Assembly: GCA_011525625.1 (NCBI GenBank)
Contig: WYAX01000014.1
Span: 124,001 to 188,000 of the forward strand
DNA length: 64,000 bases
Source: Nitrospira defluvii
GTDB lineage: Bacteria > Nitrospirota > Nitrospiria > Nitrospirales > Nitrospiraceae
Direction: 5' to 3'
Shown: positions 1 to 8,502 of the stretch, piece by piece
Layout of the letters: each line of letters opens with the position of its first letter
Position numbering within the stretch: position 1 is the first letter of the stretch
The notes under the pieces: generated by a model
The model's input: only the letters and a program-made list of their open reading frames with translations
Databases searched by the model: none
Told to the model about the DNA's origin: nothing
Program-made: the position numbers and the translations under genes

Positions 1-645
1 CTGGCCGGGGAAGAGGGCGGCGGACAATATGGCTCCACGGTTCTCGGCTGGAAACACCGCAGTTGGATCATCTGTGAATGGCCGTTTCATTTCGGACAGC
101 CGATACCCTGTGCGGTCGGCACCACGTGCTTGTTGCGCTACATTTATGCCGGACGAATCATCGGCTATCGCACCGAGGTGTTGCACTCCCAGCTGCAACC
201 CTTTCCCATGCTCCTCTTGGCGTTTCCCTCGAACATCGAAGCGGTTCCATTGCGTAAACACGGACGCGTATCGGCTCACGAGCCTGTGGTGCTGCTCGAG
301 GTTGCCGGCGGTATCGACGACCGCCGATCCGTACATCAGCCGAGAATCGGCGGGCTGTTGACTGACCTGAGCGCATCCGGCTGCGCCGTCCGCCTCCAGC
401 GGCCGATTCAGGACTTTTTCCCGGGAATGGTGTTGCGCGCAGAATTTGAAATCGTCGGGACCGGTCACGTCAACAATCTGACGGCCCTCGTGCGAAACGT
501 GTCACTGCAAGCGGACGGCACGCACCTGGGCCTGGAATTCCGGTTCGACGGCAGGGAGACGATCGAGTATCGCGGGTGGGGCGGGTCGGTGAAAAAGGCC
601 CTCGAATCCTTCGTGCTTCAGAAACACCCCGCTGAATCCGCCTAG
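1..645 (+). CDS. YcgR-like PilZ-domain protein (5' end outside window)
   Basis: The reading frame is already open at the first base, so the N-terminus is missing. The visible 214 residues start with a YcgR_2-like segment (TVLGWK, then a Trp-rich stretch) and continue into a PilZ-like domain. In that domain, LTDLSASGCAVRL at about residues 119-131 corresponds to the D/NxSxxG motif. PilZ domains bind cyclic di-GMP; YcgR proteins brake the flagellar motor or couple c-di-GMP to motility, which fits the flagellar genes nearby. An internal TTG at base 130 could be taken as a start, but conserved-looking sequence continues upstream of it, so I treat the gene as partial. The RxxxR half of the PilZ motif may be LRKHGRV near residue 87. 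The family is fairly sure; the exact role is inferred. Confidence 0.7.
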   Translation: MAGEEGGGQYGSTVLGWKHRSWIICEWPFHFGQPIPCAVGTTCLLRYIYAGRIIGYRTEVLHSQLQPFPMLLLAFPSNIEAVPLRKHGRVSAHEPVVLLEVAGGIDDRRSVHQPRIGGLLTDLSASGCAVRLQRPIQDFFPGMVLRAEFEIVGTGHVNNLTALVRNVSLQADGTHLGLEFRFDGRETIEYRGWGGSVKKALESFVLQKHPAESA

Positions 646-678
646 ACTGCAGCGGCTGCCGGCGACTAGGTAGTTTTT
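641..678 (+). terminator. Possible Rho-independent terminator after the PilZ gene
   Basis: CCTAG at 641-645 overlaps the stop codon and pairs with CTAGG at 666-670. Between them is a second short self-complementary GC-rich stretch, and TAGTTTTT follows. The stem is short, so this is a weak call. Confidence 0.3.
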
Positions 679-840
679 GCCCGGTTGCGCAGGCCGATTT
701 TTCCTCATCGTCCGACACTCCTCCGTTTTTCCTCACGCATCCCAATACTTCAAGTGGCATGCATCTTGATTAGTCGTTCAATGCCGCCCCTCGTCCTGCG
801 ACGAGGCCGTGCCCGATTCGACGAAGAGGGGACCACGACC

Positions 841-2034
841 ATGACGATTCATGCTCAGCACGCCAAACTTACTCCGCGATGGTGCCTTGCTCAGGACACC
901 ATCGACCGTCAGGACATCGACCGATTGATCGACTGGCTCAAGACCTATCCGCGACTGACCAAAGGGGCGGTGACGCTGGAGTTCGAGCGGCACTGGTCCG
1001 AATGGCTCGGTCGTCCGTATTCCGTTAATTGCAACTCGGGCTCCTCCGCCAACTTGCTCATGTATTACGCCTTGCTGCGTTCGGGAAAGTTGCGCAATAC
1101 GAATGTCATCGTCCCCAGCGTCGGATGGGTCACGTCCATCGCTCCGGCCATGCAGTTCGGCTTTACACCCTACATGTGTGAGGCGGACCCGGACACGTTC
1201 GGACTCGATCTGAACCATCTTGAAGACCTCTTGAAGCGGCATCAGGCGCAGACCGTCTTGTTGGTGCAGGTCCTCGGAGTGCCGCATCGTATGCGTGAAG
1301 TGCAAGCACTGAAGGATCGCTACGGATTTTATTTGCTGGAAGACGCCTGTGCGGCCATCGGAGCCGAATACGAAGGCCGCAAGGTCGGCACGTTCGGCGA
1401 CATAGCCAGCTTTTCCTTTTACTTCGGCCATCAGATGTCCACGATCGAAGGGGGCATGGTGTCCTGCAGCGACCGGCAGTTCGCCGATCTGCTCCTCATG
1501 CTGCGCAGTCACGGATGGAGCAAGGATTTGCCCGGCGCACGGCATGAGGAATTGGTCGAGCAATATGAGATCGACGACTTCCACTCACCCTTCGTGTTCT
1601 ACGAGCCTGGATTCAACCTGCGCTCGACCGACCTCAATGCGTTTATCGGGATCGAACAGGTGCGCAAGCTCGATGGGATGACGGGGCGTCGACAGGCCAA
1701 TCATGATCGGTATCTGCAGCAGTTGGGTGCGCGCTTTTACACGCAACGTCCGCCGCGTGACAGCAAGGTCGCGAGTATTTCTTTCGGGTTGCTGGCCGAT
1801 TCCCCGGAGCAGCGTAAGCGCATCGTTCGCGCCCTGGTTGCCGAAGGGGTGGAAACCAGAATTTTTTCGGCCGGGAATCTGGGCCTGCATCCGTTCTGGA
1901 TGAACCGGTATGGGAAGGCCAGTTTTCCCGTGGCCGATCGGGTCCATCATTGCGGCTTCTTCCTGCCCAATCACGCATCCATGACCGAGCAGGACGTATT
2001 GCACATCTCCCGCATCGTGCTGGAGGCCGCATGA
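841..2034 (+). CDS. DegT/DnrJ/EryC1/StrS-fold enzyme, probable ColD-like NDP-sugar 3-dehydratase
   Basis: This 397-residue protein has the fold-type I PLP enzyme layout: a nucleotide-sugar and PLP-binding region with NSGSSANL near residue 65 and EDACAAIGA near 168. At the position where aminotransferases of this family carry the Schiff-base lysine (S-F-S-x-x-K/H-x-x-x-x-x-EGG), the sequence reads FGHQMSTIEGG, with His197. A His there is the hallmark of ColD (GDP-4-keto-6-deoxymannose 3-dehydratase) and of the E1/RfbH 3-dehydratases, which remove the C3 hydroxyl instead of transaminating. The start at 841 is chosen because GAAGAGGGG lies just upstream; an in-frame start at 685 would add a tail unlike the family. 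It is the first gene of the sugar island that runs towards fliC. The substrate is not known; a keto-sugar attached to GDP or CDP is inferred. Confidence 0.75.
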   Translation: MTIHAQHAKLTPRWCLAQDTIDRQDIDRLIDWLKTYPRLTKGAVTLEFERHWSEWLGRPYSVNCNSGSSANLLMYYALLRSGKLRNTNVIVPSVGWVTSIAPAMQFGFTPYMCEADPDTFGLDLNHLEDLLKRHQAQTVLLVQVLGVPHRMREVQALKDRYGFYLLEDACAAIGAEYEGRKVGTFGDIASFSFYFGHQMSTIEGGMVSCSDRQFADLLLMLRSHGWSKDLPGARHEELVEQYEIDDFHSPFVFYEPGFNLRSTDLNAFIGIEQVRKLDGMTGRRQANHDRYLQQLGARFYTQRPPRDSKVASISFGLLADSPEQRKRIVRALVAEGVETRIFSAGNLGLHPFWMNRYGKASFPVADRVHHCGFFLPNHASMTEQDVLHISRIVLEAA

Positions 2035-2125
2035 GTCGAAACAGGACCGGCAACCGCGTACCGATGCCGCAGCCGGTGACAGGCAAGACAGATCCGTCAC
2101 GTATGCAGAAGGAGCTCGTTCGATT

Positions 2126-3073
2126 ATGACGACGTCATCCCCCCATGTGCTCGTGACCGGAGGGGCCGGCTATCTCGGTTCCGTGCTGACCAGACGGTTG
2201 CTCGATCGCGGCTTTGCGGTCACGGTCCTCGACAATTTCATGTACCGACAAAACAGTTTGATGGACTGTTGCGCGGAAGAATCGTTTCGAGTCGTGCGGG
2301 GAGACTGCCGGGACGAACGGATACTCACGGACCTTCTCCTGGACGCCGACATCATCATTCCATTGGCCGCACTCGTCGGCGCACCGCTGTGCGACCGGGA
2401 TCGCGTCGGGGCCTACACCGTGAATTTCGAAGCAGTGCAGTTGCTGTGCAAATTATCGTCACCGCAGCAACGCATCATTTTCCCCGTCACCAACAGCGGG
2501 TACGGCATCGGTCAACCGGGAGTGCCATGCACGGAGGACTCGCCCCTTCGGCCCATCAGCCTATACGGCGAAACCAAGGTGAAGGCGGAGAGGGTCGTAC
2601 TGGATCGCGGCAATGCCATCACGCTGCGCCTGGCGACGGTATTCGGCGTGTCGCCAAGAATGCGCATGGACTTGCTCGTGAACGATTTTGTCTGGCGCGC
2701 CGTGCATGATCGCGCGGTCGTCGTCTTTGAAGGCCATTGCAAACGGAATTACATCCATATTCGGGATGTCGTGCGAACATTCCTTCACGCAATCGATCAT
2801 TTCGAGCAGATGAACAATCGCCCGTACAATGTGGGACTGGAAGACGCGAACCTCTCCAAACTCGAACTCTGCCGCGAGATCCAACGATTGCTCCCGCAAT
2901 TCGTGTCCTTCGAAGCCCAGATCGGCGAAGACCCGGACAAACGCGATTACATCGTCTCGAATCAGCGTCTGTTGGCGAGCGGTTTTACACCGGAATGGTC
3001 GCTCGAACGGGGAATCCGTGAGCTGATCAAGTGTTACACGATCATCAAAGCGGGACAGTACGCCAATGTGTGA
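2126..3073 (+). CDS. NAD(P)-dependent SDR sugar epimerase/dehydratase
   Basis: This 315-residue extended short-chain dehydrogenase acts on nucleotide sugars. The N-terminal GGAGYLG (residues 12-18) is the dinucleotide-binding glycine motif, and LYGETK near residue 151 is the catalytic YxxxK. The C-terminal half carries the usual substrate-binding pattern (RNYIHIRDV, then YNVG). It lies between the ColD-like dehydratase and the heptose-kinase-like gene. An NDP-sugar 4-epimerase, a 4,6-dehydratase or a reductase are all possible; the sequence alone does not choose between them. Confidence 0.75.
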   Translation: MTTSSPHVLVTGGAGYLGSVLTRRLLDRGFAVTVLDNFMYRQNSLMDCCAEESFRVVRGDCRDERILTDLLLDADIIIPLAALVGAPLCDRDRVGAYTVNFEAVQLLCKLSSPQQRIIFPVTNSGYGIGQPGVPCTEDSPLRPISLYGETKVKAERVVLDRGNAITLRLATVFGVSPRMRMDLLVNDFVWRAVHDRAVVVFEGHCKRNYIHIRDVVRTFLHAIDHFEQMNNRPYNVGLEDANLSKLELCREIQRLLPQFVSFEAQIGEDPDKRDYIVSNQRLLASGFTPEWSLERGIRELIKCYTIIKAGQYANV

Positions 3074-3103
3074 GGCAGGCATGGGCGAAGAGGGGAGGCG
3101 ACG

Positions 3104-4174
3104 ATGATTATCAGCCGAACGCCCTTTCGAATCTCCTTCTTCGGCGGCGGCACTGACTATCCCGTCTGGTTCCGTGAACATGGCGGAGCGGTGCTGGCCA
3201 CCACCATCGATAAGTATTGCTACATCAGTTGCCGGCAACTCCCGCCGTTCTTCGAACATCGCACGCGCATCGCCTATTCACGTATCGAACTGGTGAAGAA
3301 CAATGAAGAGATCGAGCACCCCGCCGTTCGTGGCGTGCTGAAGTATCTCAATATCAATGAGGGCTTGGAAATTCACCATGACGGGGACTTGCCCGCGAGA
3401 ACGGGGTTGGGTTCCAGTTCCTCCTTCACCGTCGGTCTGCTGCACACCTTGTACGCGTTACAACATGTCATGCCGAGCAAGGCGCAGTTGGCCCAGGCGG
3501 CGATTCATGTCGAGCAGGATGTGCTCGGGGAATCCGTGGGCTGCCAGGATCAAGTGCTCGCAGCCCACGGCGGGCTCTGCAAGGCCACATTCTTCCCCAA
3601 CGGAGACATCGGCTACACGCCGATCATCATGCGTCCGGATCGTCTGACGTCGTTTCAAAGTCACCTGCAACTGTATTTCACGGGATTCTCCCGGATCGCC
3701 TCCGAAGTGGCCCGCGAACAGATTGATCGCACCAAACATCGACAGCGAGAACTCTCTACCATGTTGCAGATGGTCGAGGAAGGTATCGCGATCCTGACCG
3801 GTGAAGGTGATCTCGCCGACTTCGGCACCATGCTCCATGAAGCCTGGATGCTCAAACGGCGCCTGACCTCGCGCATCACCACCCCGGCCATCGACGAAAT
3901 CTACACGGCGGCCCGGCAGGCGGGCGCGTTGGGAGGCAAGTTGCTGGGTGCGGGCGGGGGTGGGTTCATGCTGCTCTTTGCTCGGCCTGACGATCACGAA
4001 CGCATTCGAATGGCTCTGCCAGGATTATTACAAGTGCCGTTCAAGTTCGAGGGCTTGGGAACACAAATCGTGTTCTATCAGGAAGATCAGCTGATGTTGG
4101 ACGACGTCTGGGCACAGAGTTCGGCGCAGACTGCATCCCGGCTCAAAGCCGCGCTCATCGGAAAGGCAGCATGA
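3104..4174 (+). CDS. GHMP-family sugar kinase, HddA-like
   Basis: The 356-residue protein opens with RTPFRISFFGGGTDYP, the signature start of D-glycero-D-manno-heptose 7-phosphate kinase (HddA) and related GHMP kinases. The ATP-binding motif LPARTGLGSSSSF is near residues 95-108, and the C-terminal GHMP motif KLLGAGGGGFMLL is near 280. HddA makes heptose 1,7-bisphosphate on the route to GDP-D-glycero-alpha-D-manno-heptose. The next gene overlaps it by four bases and encodes a matching nucleotidyltransferase. The isomerase (GmhA) and phosphatase (GmhB) needed to complete that route are not in the window. GGGAGGCGACG before the ATG is a good ribosome binding site. L-fucose kinase-like alternatives exist, but the N-terminal motif favours heptose kinase. 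Confidence 0.75.
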   Translation: MIISRTPFRISFFGGGTDYPVWFREHGGAVLATTIDKYCYISCRQLPPFFEHRTRIAYSRIELVKNNEEIEHPAVRGVLKYLNINEGLEIHHDGDLPARTGLGSSSSFTVGLLHTLYALQHVMPSKAQLAQAAIHVEQDVLGESVGCQDQVLAAHGGLCKATFFPNGDIGYTPIIMRPDRLTSFQSHLQLYFTGFSRIASEVAREQIDRTKHRQRELSTMLQMVEEGIAILTGEGDLADFGTMLHEAWMLKRRLTSRITTPAIDEIYTAARQAGALGGKLLGAGGGGFMLLFARPDDHERIRMALPGLLQVPFKFEGLGTQIVFYQEDQLMLDDVWAQSSAQTASRLKAALIGKAA

Positions 4175-4953
4175 CCAAGCACCGCATGGCAGACTGCGAT
4201 GTGATCATTCTCTGTGGTGGCCTCGGCACCAGGTTGAAGTCCGTCCTGTCCGATCGTCCGAAACCGATGGCCGATATTCACGGACGGCCGTTCCTGTCGA
4301 TTCTTCTCGACCACTGGTTCAGGCACGGAGCGCGCCGGTTCATTTTCTGCACCGGGTACATGGGCGACTACATTGAAGCGTGGGTCCGCTCGGCGAGTGA
4401 CTCCTATGAGGCCACGTTTGTGCGAGATCCCTATCCTCTGGGTACCGGGGGAGCCATGGCACAGGCCTTCCGGGTAGCGCGCAGCGAACGACTGTTCGTC
4501 ATCAATGGCGATTCCTTCTGCGATGTCGATCCCGCGCGATTGCTCCGCTTTCATCTGATGAAACGCGCGCAGGGGACACTGGTCCTCGCTCGTCCGGATG
4601 GCCGGACCGATGCCGGAGACGTGGTAGTGGGGCATGACGATCGTGTGCTGTCGATGGTGGAAAAACCCGGGTGCGGCCCGACAGGTTATGTAAATGCGGG
4701 CGTGTATGTGTTCGAGCGGTCGGTTGACACACTGTTTCCTGTGCCCCCGGCCTGGTCGCTGGAGCGGGAATTCATTCCGCGGTTGGTTTCAGGGCCTCTC
4801 TACGGATTTGTAACTGCTGGCTCGCTGTTCGATATCGGAACCCCGGAACGGTTGGCGGCGTACGCAGACAGAATGGGCGCATGTCGAACGTTCCTGACAT
4901 CTAAGGAGGAGAAGAATGAAAACGGCACCACTCACATCCACATCACACAGTAA
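4171..4953 (+). CDS. Sugar-1-phosphate nucleotidyltransferase, HddC-like
   Basis: This 260-residue protein has the nucleotidyltransferase pyrophosphorylase signature LCGGLGTRL (residues 14-22) followed by DRPKPM, then GTGGAM near 91 and the metal-binding NGDSF near 111. HddC, which makes GDP-D-glycero-alpha-D-manno-heptose, belongs to this family, as do mannose- and glucose-1-phosphate enzymes. The ATGA overlap with the kinase gene suggests translational coupling and supports heptose 1-phosphate as substrate by context. The last 13 codons overlap the start of the transketolase subunit gene. Confidence 0.7.
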   Translation: MTKHRMADCDVIILCGGLGTRLKSVLSDRPKPMADIHGRPFLSILLDHWFRHGARRFIFCTGYMGDYIEAWVRSASDSYEATFVRDPYPLGTGGAMAQAFRVARSERLFVINGDSFCDVDPARLLRFHLMKRAQGTLVLARPDGRTDAGDVVVGHDDRVLSMVEKPGCGPTGYVNAGVYVFERSVDTLFPVPPAWSLEREFIPRLVSGPLYGFVTAGSLFDIGTPERLAAYADRMGACRTFLTSKEEKNENGTTHIHITQ

Positions 4954-5803
4954 AGCGTCGGAAATGGAAGAGCGGCTGCGACGCAAGGCGCAATGGGTGC
5001 GCTCGACGGTTCTGGAAATGGCCGTGAAGGCGCACAGCGGTCATATCAGTACGGCGTATTCACAAACCGAACTGTTAGTGGCGTTGTACTACGGAGGCCT
5101 CCTACGCTTTGATGCCCGAAACCCGAAGTGGAACGGGCGGGACCGGTTCATTCTCAGTAAGGGGCAGGGGGGAATCGGCCTCTATCCAATTCTCGCGGAT
5201 CTGGGATACTTCCCCCTGTCTGAGTTGGAAAATTTCGCCGGCGTCGGGAATCTGCTGGGTGTTCACGCGGAATGGAATATCCCCGGTATCGAAGTCATCA
5301 CCGGTTCCCTGGGCCACGGCCTTCCGATCGCGACCGGCATGGCCGAGGCGGCCTTGATGAATCGGGATGAACACCTGATCGTCTGCTTCCTCGGGGATGC
5401 AGAGCTGTTCGAGGGGTCCAATTGGGAGGCCGCGATCTATGCCGGCCATCGCGGGTATCGCAATCTTGTCTGCATCGTCGATCGCAATGGACAGGGGGTG
5501 CTCGGTCCGACGGATCCGACGGACCGGCGGCTGGCCGCCGACAATCCGCGCCTCAATCCGCTCGATAAGAAATTCAAGGCGTTCGGATTCGAGACACGTG
5601 AGATCGACGGCCATTCGTTCTCCGAAATATTTGAGGCGCTCCGCGATATGCGATCTTCGAAACGAAAGAAGCCGCTGATGATTATCGCCAACACCCGCAA
5701 GGGGCATGGCGCATCGCTGATGGAGGGGAAGCGCCTGTGGCACTATCGCGTCCCAGAAGGGGCTGACCTTGAACTGACGCGGCGCGACATCAGTCAGATG
5801 TGA
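4916..5803 (+). CDS. Transketolase, N-terminal (thiamine diphosphate-binding) subunit
   Basis: The 295-residue protein matches the PP domain of split transketolases. SLGHGLPIATGMA near residues 126-138 and the thiamine diphosphate motif GDAELFEGSNWEA...VDRNGQ (GDxxxx(N)) near 161-190 are present. AAGGAGGA at 4903-4910 is a strong ribosome binding site and fixes the start at 4916, inside the end of the upstream gene. Its partner follows after 70 bases. Split transketolases move two-carbon ketol units between ketoses and aldoses. Because these two genes sit among sugar-nucleotide genes, they are more likely to build or modify the glycan sugar than to serve the pentose phosphate pathway; that is inference. 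Confidence 0.85.
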   Translation: MKTAPLTSTSHSKASEMEERLRRKAQWVRSTVLEMAVKAHSGHISTAYSQTELLVALYYGGLLRFDARNPKWNGRDRFILSKGQGGIGLYPILADLGYFPLSELENFAGVGNLLGVHAEWNIPGIEVITGSLGHGLPIATGMAEAALMNRDEHLIVCFLGDAELFEGSNWEAAIYAGHRGYRNLVCIVDRNGQGVLGPTDPTDRRLAADNPRLNPLDKKFKAFGFETREIDGHSFSEIFEALRDMRSSKRKKPLMIIANTRKGHGASLMEGKRLWHYRVPEGADLELTRRDISQM

Positions 5804-5873
5804 CCTCATGGCCATTCGAGCGCAAACGACGCGTTGCCTTTCCGGCTCCGCCGATTGCTGAAAGGAAGCATTC

Positions 5874-6890
5874 ATGGGATCGACCAAGTTCATTCTCGGC
5901 ATGCGAGATCAGTTCTTCAACGAATTGTACAAGTTGTTCCAAGAAGACCCTCAGGCGGTCTTTATTACGGCGGATAACGGCGCACCGACACTCGATCAGT
6001 TCGCCCGCGACTTTCCCGATCGCTTCTTCAACGTCGGGATCGCGGAGCAGCAATTGATCGGGATGGCGTGCGGCATGGCCTTCGAGGGGAAGAAAGTATA
6101 CGTCTATGCCATCGCCCCGTTCGTGAGTCTGCGTTGTTACGAGCAGGTCAAACTGGATGTGTGCGCCATGAATCTCCCGATCGTCTTGATCGGCGTCGGG
6201 GCCGGTTATGCCTACGACATCATGGGGCCGAGCCATCACACGGTGGAAGACGTCTCCATCATGCGCGCGTTGCCCAACCTCAAGATCTACAGTATGGCGG
6301 ATGGGAGGAGCGCGGGGGAACTGGCGGCCCTGGTACATCACGACCGATCGCCGCAATATATCCGATTCGATCGCGCGGGGTTGCCGGAGGTGTACGCCGA
6401 GCGGGGAATCGATATCGGCGAGGGGCTGACTCAGCTGCGATCCGGCAGCGATCTGTGCATCGTCACGTCAGGAGTAATGGTGCATCAGGCGTTGACGGCA
6501 GCCGATCTCCTCCATCAGAGCGCAGGGTTGAACGTCGGTGTGATCGATGTATTCCGGCTCAAGCCGCTCAACGGCGAGGCACTCAAGAAGCACCTGCACA
6601 ATGTGGCGCGTGTCGTTACGCTGGAGGAACATCTTTTGGCTGGCGGCCTGGGTAGTCTCGTGGCCGAATGGATGATCGATGAAGATCTTCGCATGCCGAC
6701 GATGAGAATCGGCCAGGACGATCGGTTTGTATTCGATTACGGCGGCCGCAAGGCGATCTGGGAGAAGTACGGCCTGGATGTCGGGGCGGTGGTCGCGAGG
6801 ATCGCCGGCTGGATGCGTGGGGAGTCTGGAAAGGTTGTCAAAGTGCCTCGCCTTGAGGCACACGGGGTCCCGCAGGGGACGGCATACTAA
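5874..6890 (+). CDS. Transketolase, C-terminal (Pyr) subunit
   Basis: At 338 residues this carries the pyrimidine-binding domain and the C-terminal domain of transketolase/1-deoxyxylulose synthase-like enzymes. The conserved Glu of NVGIAEQQLIG (near residues 54-64) activates the thiamine cofactor. The sequence GPSHHTVED near 119-127 matches the family. GAAAGGAAG upstream is the ribosome binding site. With the preceding gene it should form a heterotetrameric enzyme. Its stop overlaps the start of the radical SAM gene by one base, so the operon continues. Confidence 0.85.
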   Translation: MGSTKFILGMRDQFFNELYKLFQEDPQAVFITADNGAPTLDQFARDFPDRFFNVGIAEQQLIGMACGMAFEGKKVYVYAIAPFVSLRCYEQVKLDVCAMNLPIVLIGVGAGYAYDIMGPSHHTVEDVSIMRALPNLKIYSMADGRSAGELAALVHHDRSPQYIRFDRAGLPEVYAERGIDIGEGLTQLRSGSDLCIVTSGVMVHQALTAADLLHQSAGLNVGVIDVFRLKPLNGEALKKHLHNVARVVTLEEHLLAGGLGSLVAEWMIDEDLRMPTMRIGQDDRFVFDYGGRKAIWEKYGLDVGAVVARIAGWMRGESGKVVKVPRLEAHGVPQGTAY

Positions 6891-8440
6891 TGGGAGCGGC
6901 CATGATGCCACAGGCCAGACTGGACGTGCTTCTGGTCAATCCAGGAAGCCGGACCCAGATCTATCAAGCTTTGGGAAGCTCCCTGAGCGCTATTGAGCCT
7001 CCCGTATGGGGCGGGCTCATCGCGACCTTCCTCCGTCGTCGCGGGATAGGGGTTGAAGTGCTCGATGCGAATGCCGAAGACCTGCTTCCGGGGGAAGTGG
7101 CCGCGCGGGTGAAGGAACGATCACCTCGACTTGTTGCGGTGCTGGTCTACGGGCACAATCCTTCTGCGTCTACACAGGTGATGCCTTCAGCCGGAGCAAT
7201 TTGTCGATCGATCAGGGAGCAGGACCTTCCGAGCAAGGTGCTGCTGCTGGGTGGCCATGTCGCGGCGCTTCCGGAACGCACCTTGCGCGAGGAGGCTGCC
7301 GATTTTGTCTGTGACGGCGAAGGACTCTACACCATCACGGACTTGGTGGCAGCTTTGAAGGAACACTCCACCGACTGGAACCGCGTCAGGGGGGTCTATT
7401 ACTGGAGCGATGGAACGATCCGAAGGTCCACTCCTGCGCCTAACATCGAACAGTTGGACGAGGAGATCCCTGGACTGGCCTGGGACCTGCTTCCTATGGA
7501 GCGATATCGCGCTCACAACTGGCACTGTTTCGGCTTTCTCGACCGACGCAGTCCTTATGCGTCGCTCTACACCACTTTGGGCTGTCCCTACCACTGTTCG
7601 TATTGCTGTATTCAAGCTCCGTTCAAGAGCGGAGAAGCGGCGTTAGGGTATCAACGGGAAGTCAACAGCTACCGCTTCTGGTCTCCTCAAACGATCGCGG
7701 CGGACATCGATCGTCTGGTGCTGCAGTACGGTGTGCGCAACATCAAGTTTGCCGATGAAATGTTCGTGCTCAATCGACGGCATGTCATGGAACTGTGTCG
7801 ATTGCTGATCGAGCGCCGATATGACTTGAACATCTGGGCCTATGCCCGCGTGGATTCGGTGAAGGACGGCATGGAGGAGTTGCTCGTCCGTGCAGGAGTG
7901 CGGTGGCTCTGTTTCGGCATCGAGTCGGGGAGTGCGAAAGTCCGCAACGATGTGCTCAAGACGTTTGAGCAGGACCAAATCGCGCGGACCATCCACAGGG
8001 TGAGGGCCGCCGGCATCCATGTGATCGCCAATTACATTTTCGGATTGCCGGAAGACGATCACGACACCATGCAAGCGACGCTCGATCTGGCGATTGATCT
8101 GAACTGCGAATTCGCCAACTTTTATTGCACCATGGCCTATCCAGGCTCGGCACTCTACCGACGAGCCGTAGAGGAAGCGTGGCCGTTACCGAACTCCTGG
8201 ACCGCGTACTCCCAACATGCCGTTGATTCGCTCCCGCTTCCCACGCGCCACCTGTCGGCGAAGGACGTGCTTGCTTTCCGCGACAAAGCGTTCGAGACCT
8301 ATTTCGATCGCCCGGCCTATAGGGCGATGTTGGCGGAGCGCTTCGATGAACAGACCGTGCGCCACGTTCAGGAGATGACATCGCGGAAGTTGGTCCGCCG
8401 GCTGCCTACCGCCGACGCCCATGCGGCACGTACCTTGTAG
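6890..8440 (+). CDS. B12-binding-domain radical SAM protein
   Basis: In 516 residues there is an N-terminal cobalamin-binding-like domain (about 10-150) and a radical SAM domain with the 4Fe-4S motif CPYHCSYC (CxxxCxxC) near residues 237-244. Such enzymes perform methylations, ring contractions or other radical steps on unreactive carbons. No DxHxxG cobalamin motif is visible, so base-off B12 binding is uncertain, as in many members. Position between the transketolase and the glycosyltransferases suggests modification of a sugar or glycan, but the substrate cannot be read from sequence. ATG at 6902 is a possible alternative start. Confidence 0.75.
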   Translation: MGAAMMPQARLDVLLVNPGSRTQIYQALGSSLSAIEPPVWGGLIATFLRRRGIGVEVLDANAEDLLPGEVAARVKERSPRLVAVLVYGHNPSASTQVMPSAGAICRSIREQDLPSKVLLLGGHVAALPERTLREEAADFVCDGEGLYTITDLVAALKEHSTDWNRVRGVYYWSDGTIRRSTPAPNIEQLDEEIPGLAWDLLPMERYRAHNWHCFGFLDRRSPYASLYTTLGCPYHCSYCCIQAPFKSGEAALGYQREVNSYRFWSPQTIAADIDRLVLQYGVRNIKFADEMFVLNRRHVMELCRLLIERRYDLNIWAYARVDSVKDGMEELLVRAGVRWLCFGIESGSAKVRNDVLKTFEQDQIARTIHRVRAAGIHVIANYIFGLPEDDHDTMQATLDLAIDLNCEFANFYCTMAYPGSALYRRAVEEAWPLPNSWTAYSQHAVDSLPLPTRHLSAKDVLAFRDKAFETYFDRPAYRAMLAERFDEQTVRHVQEMTSRKLVRRLPTADAHAARTL

Positions 8441-8502
8441 GACGTCTGCAACCACAGGACAGGATGGAATTCTCCGGCTTCAACCGCCGAGCATGAGGAC
8501 AC

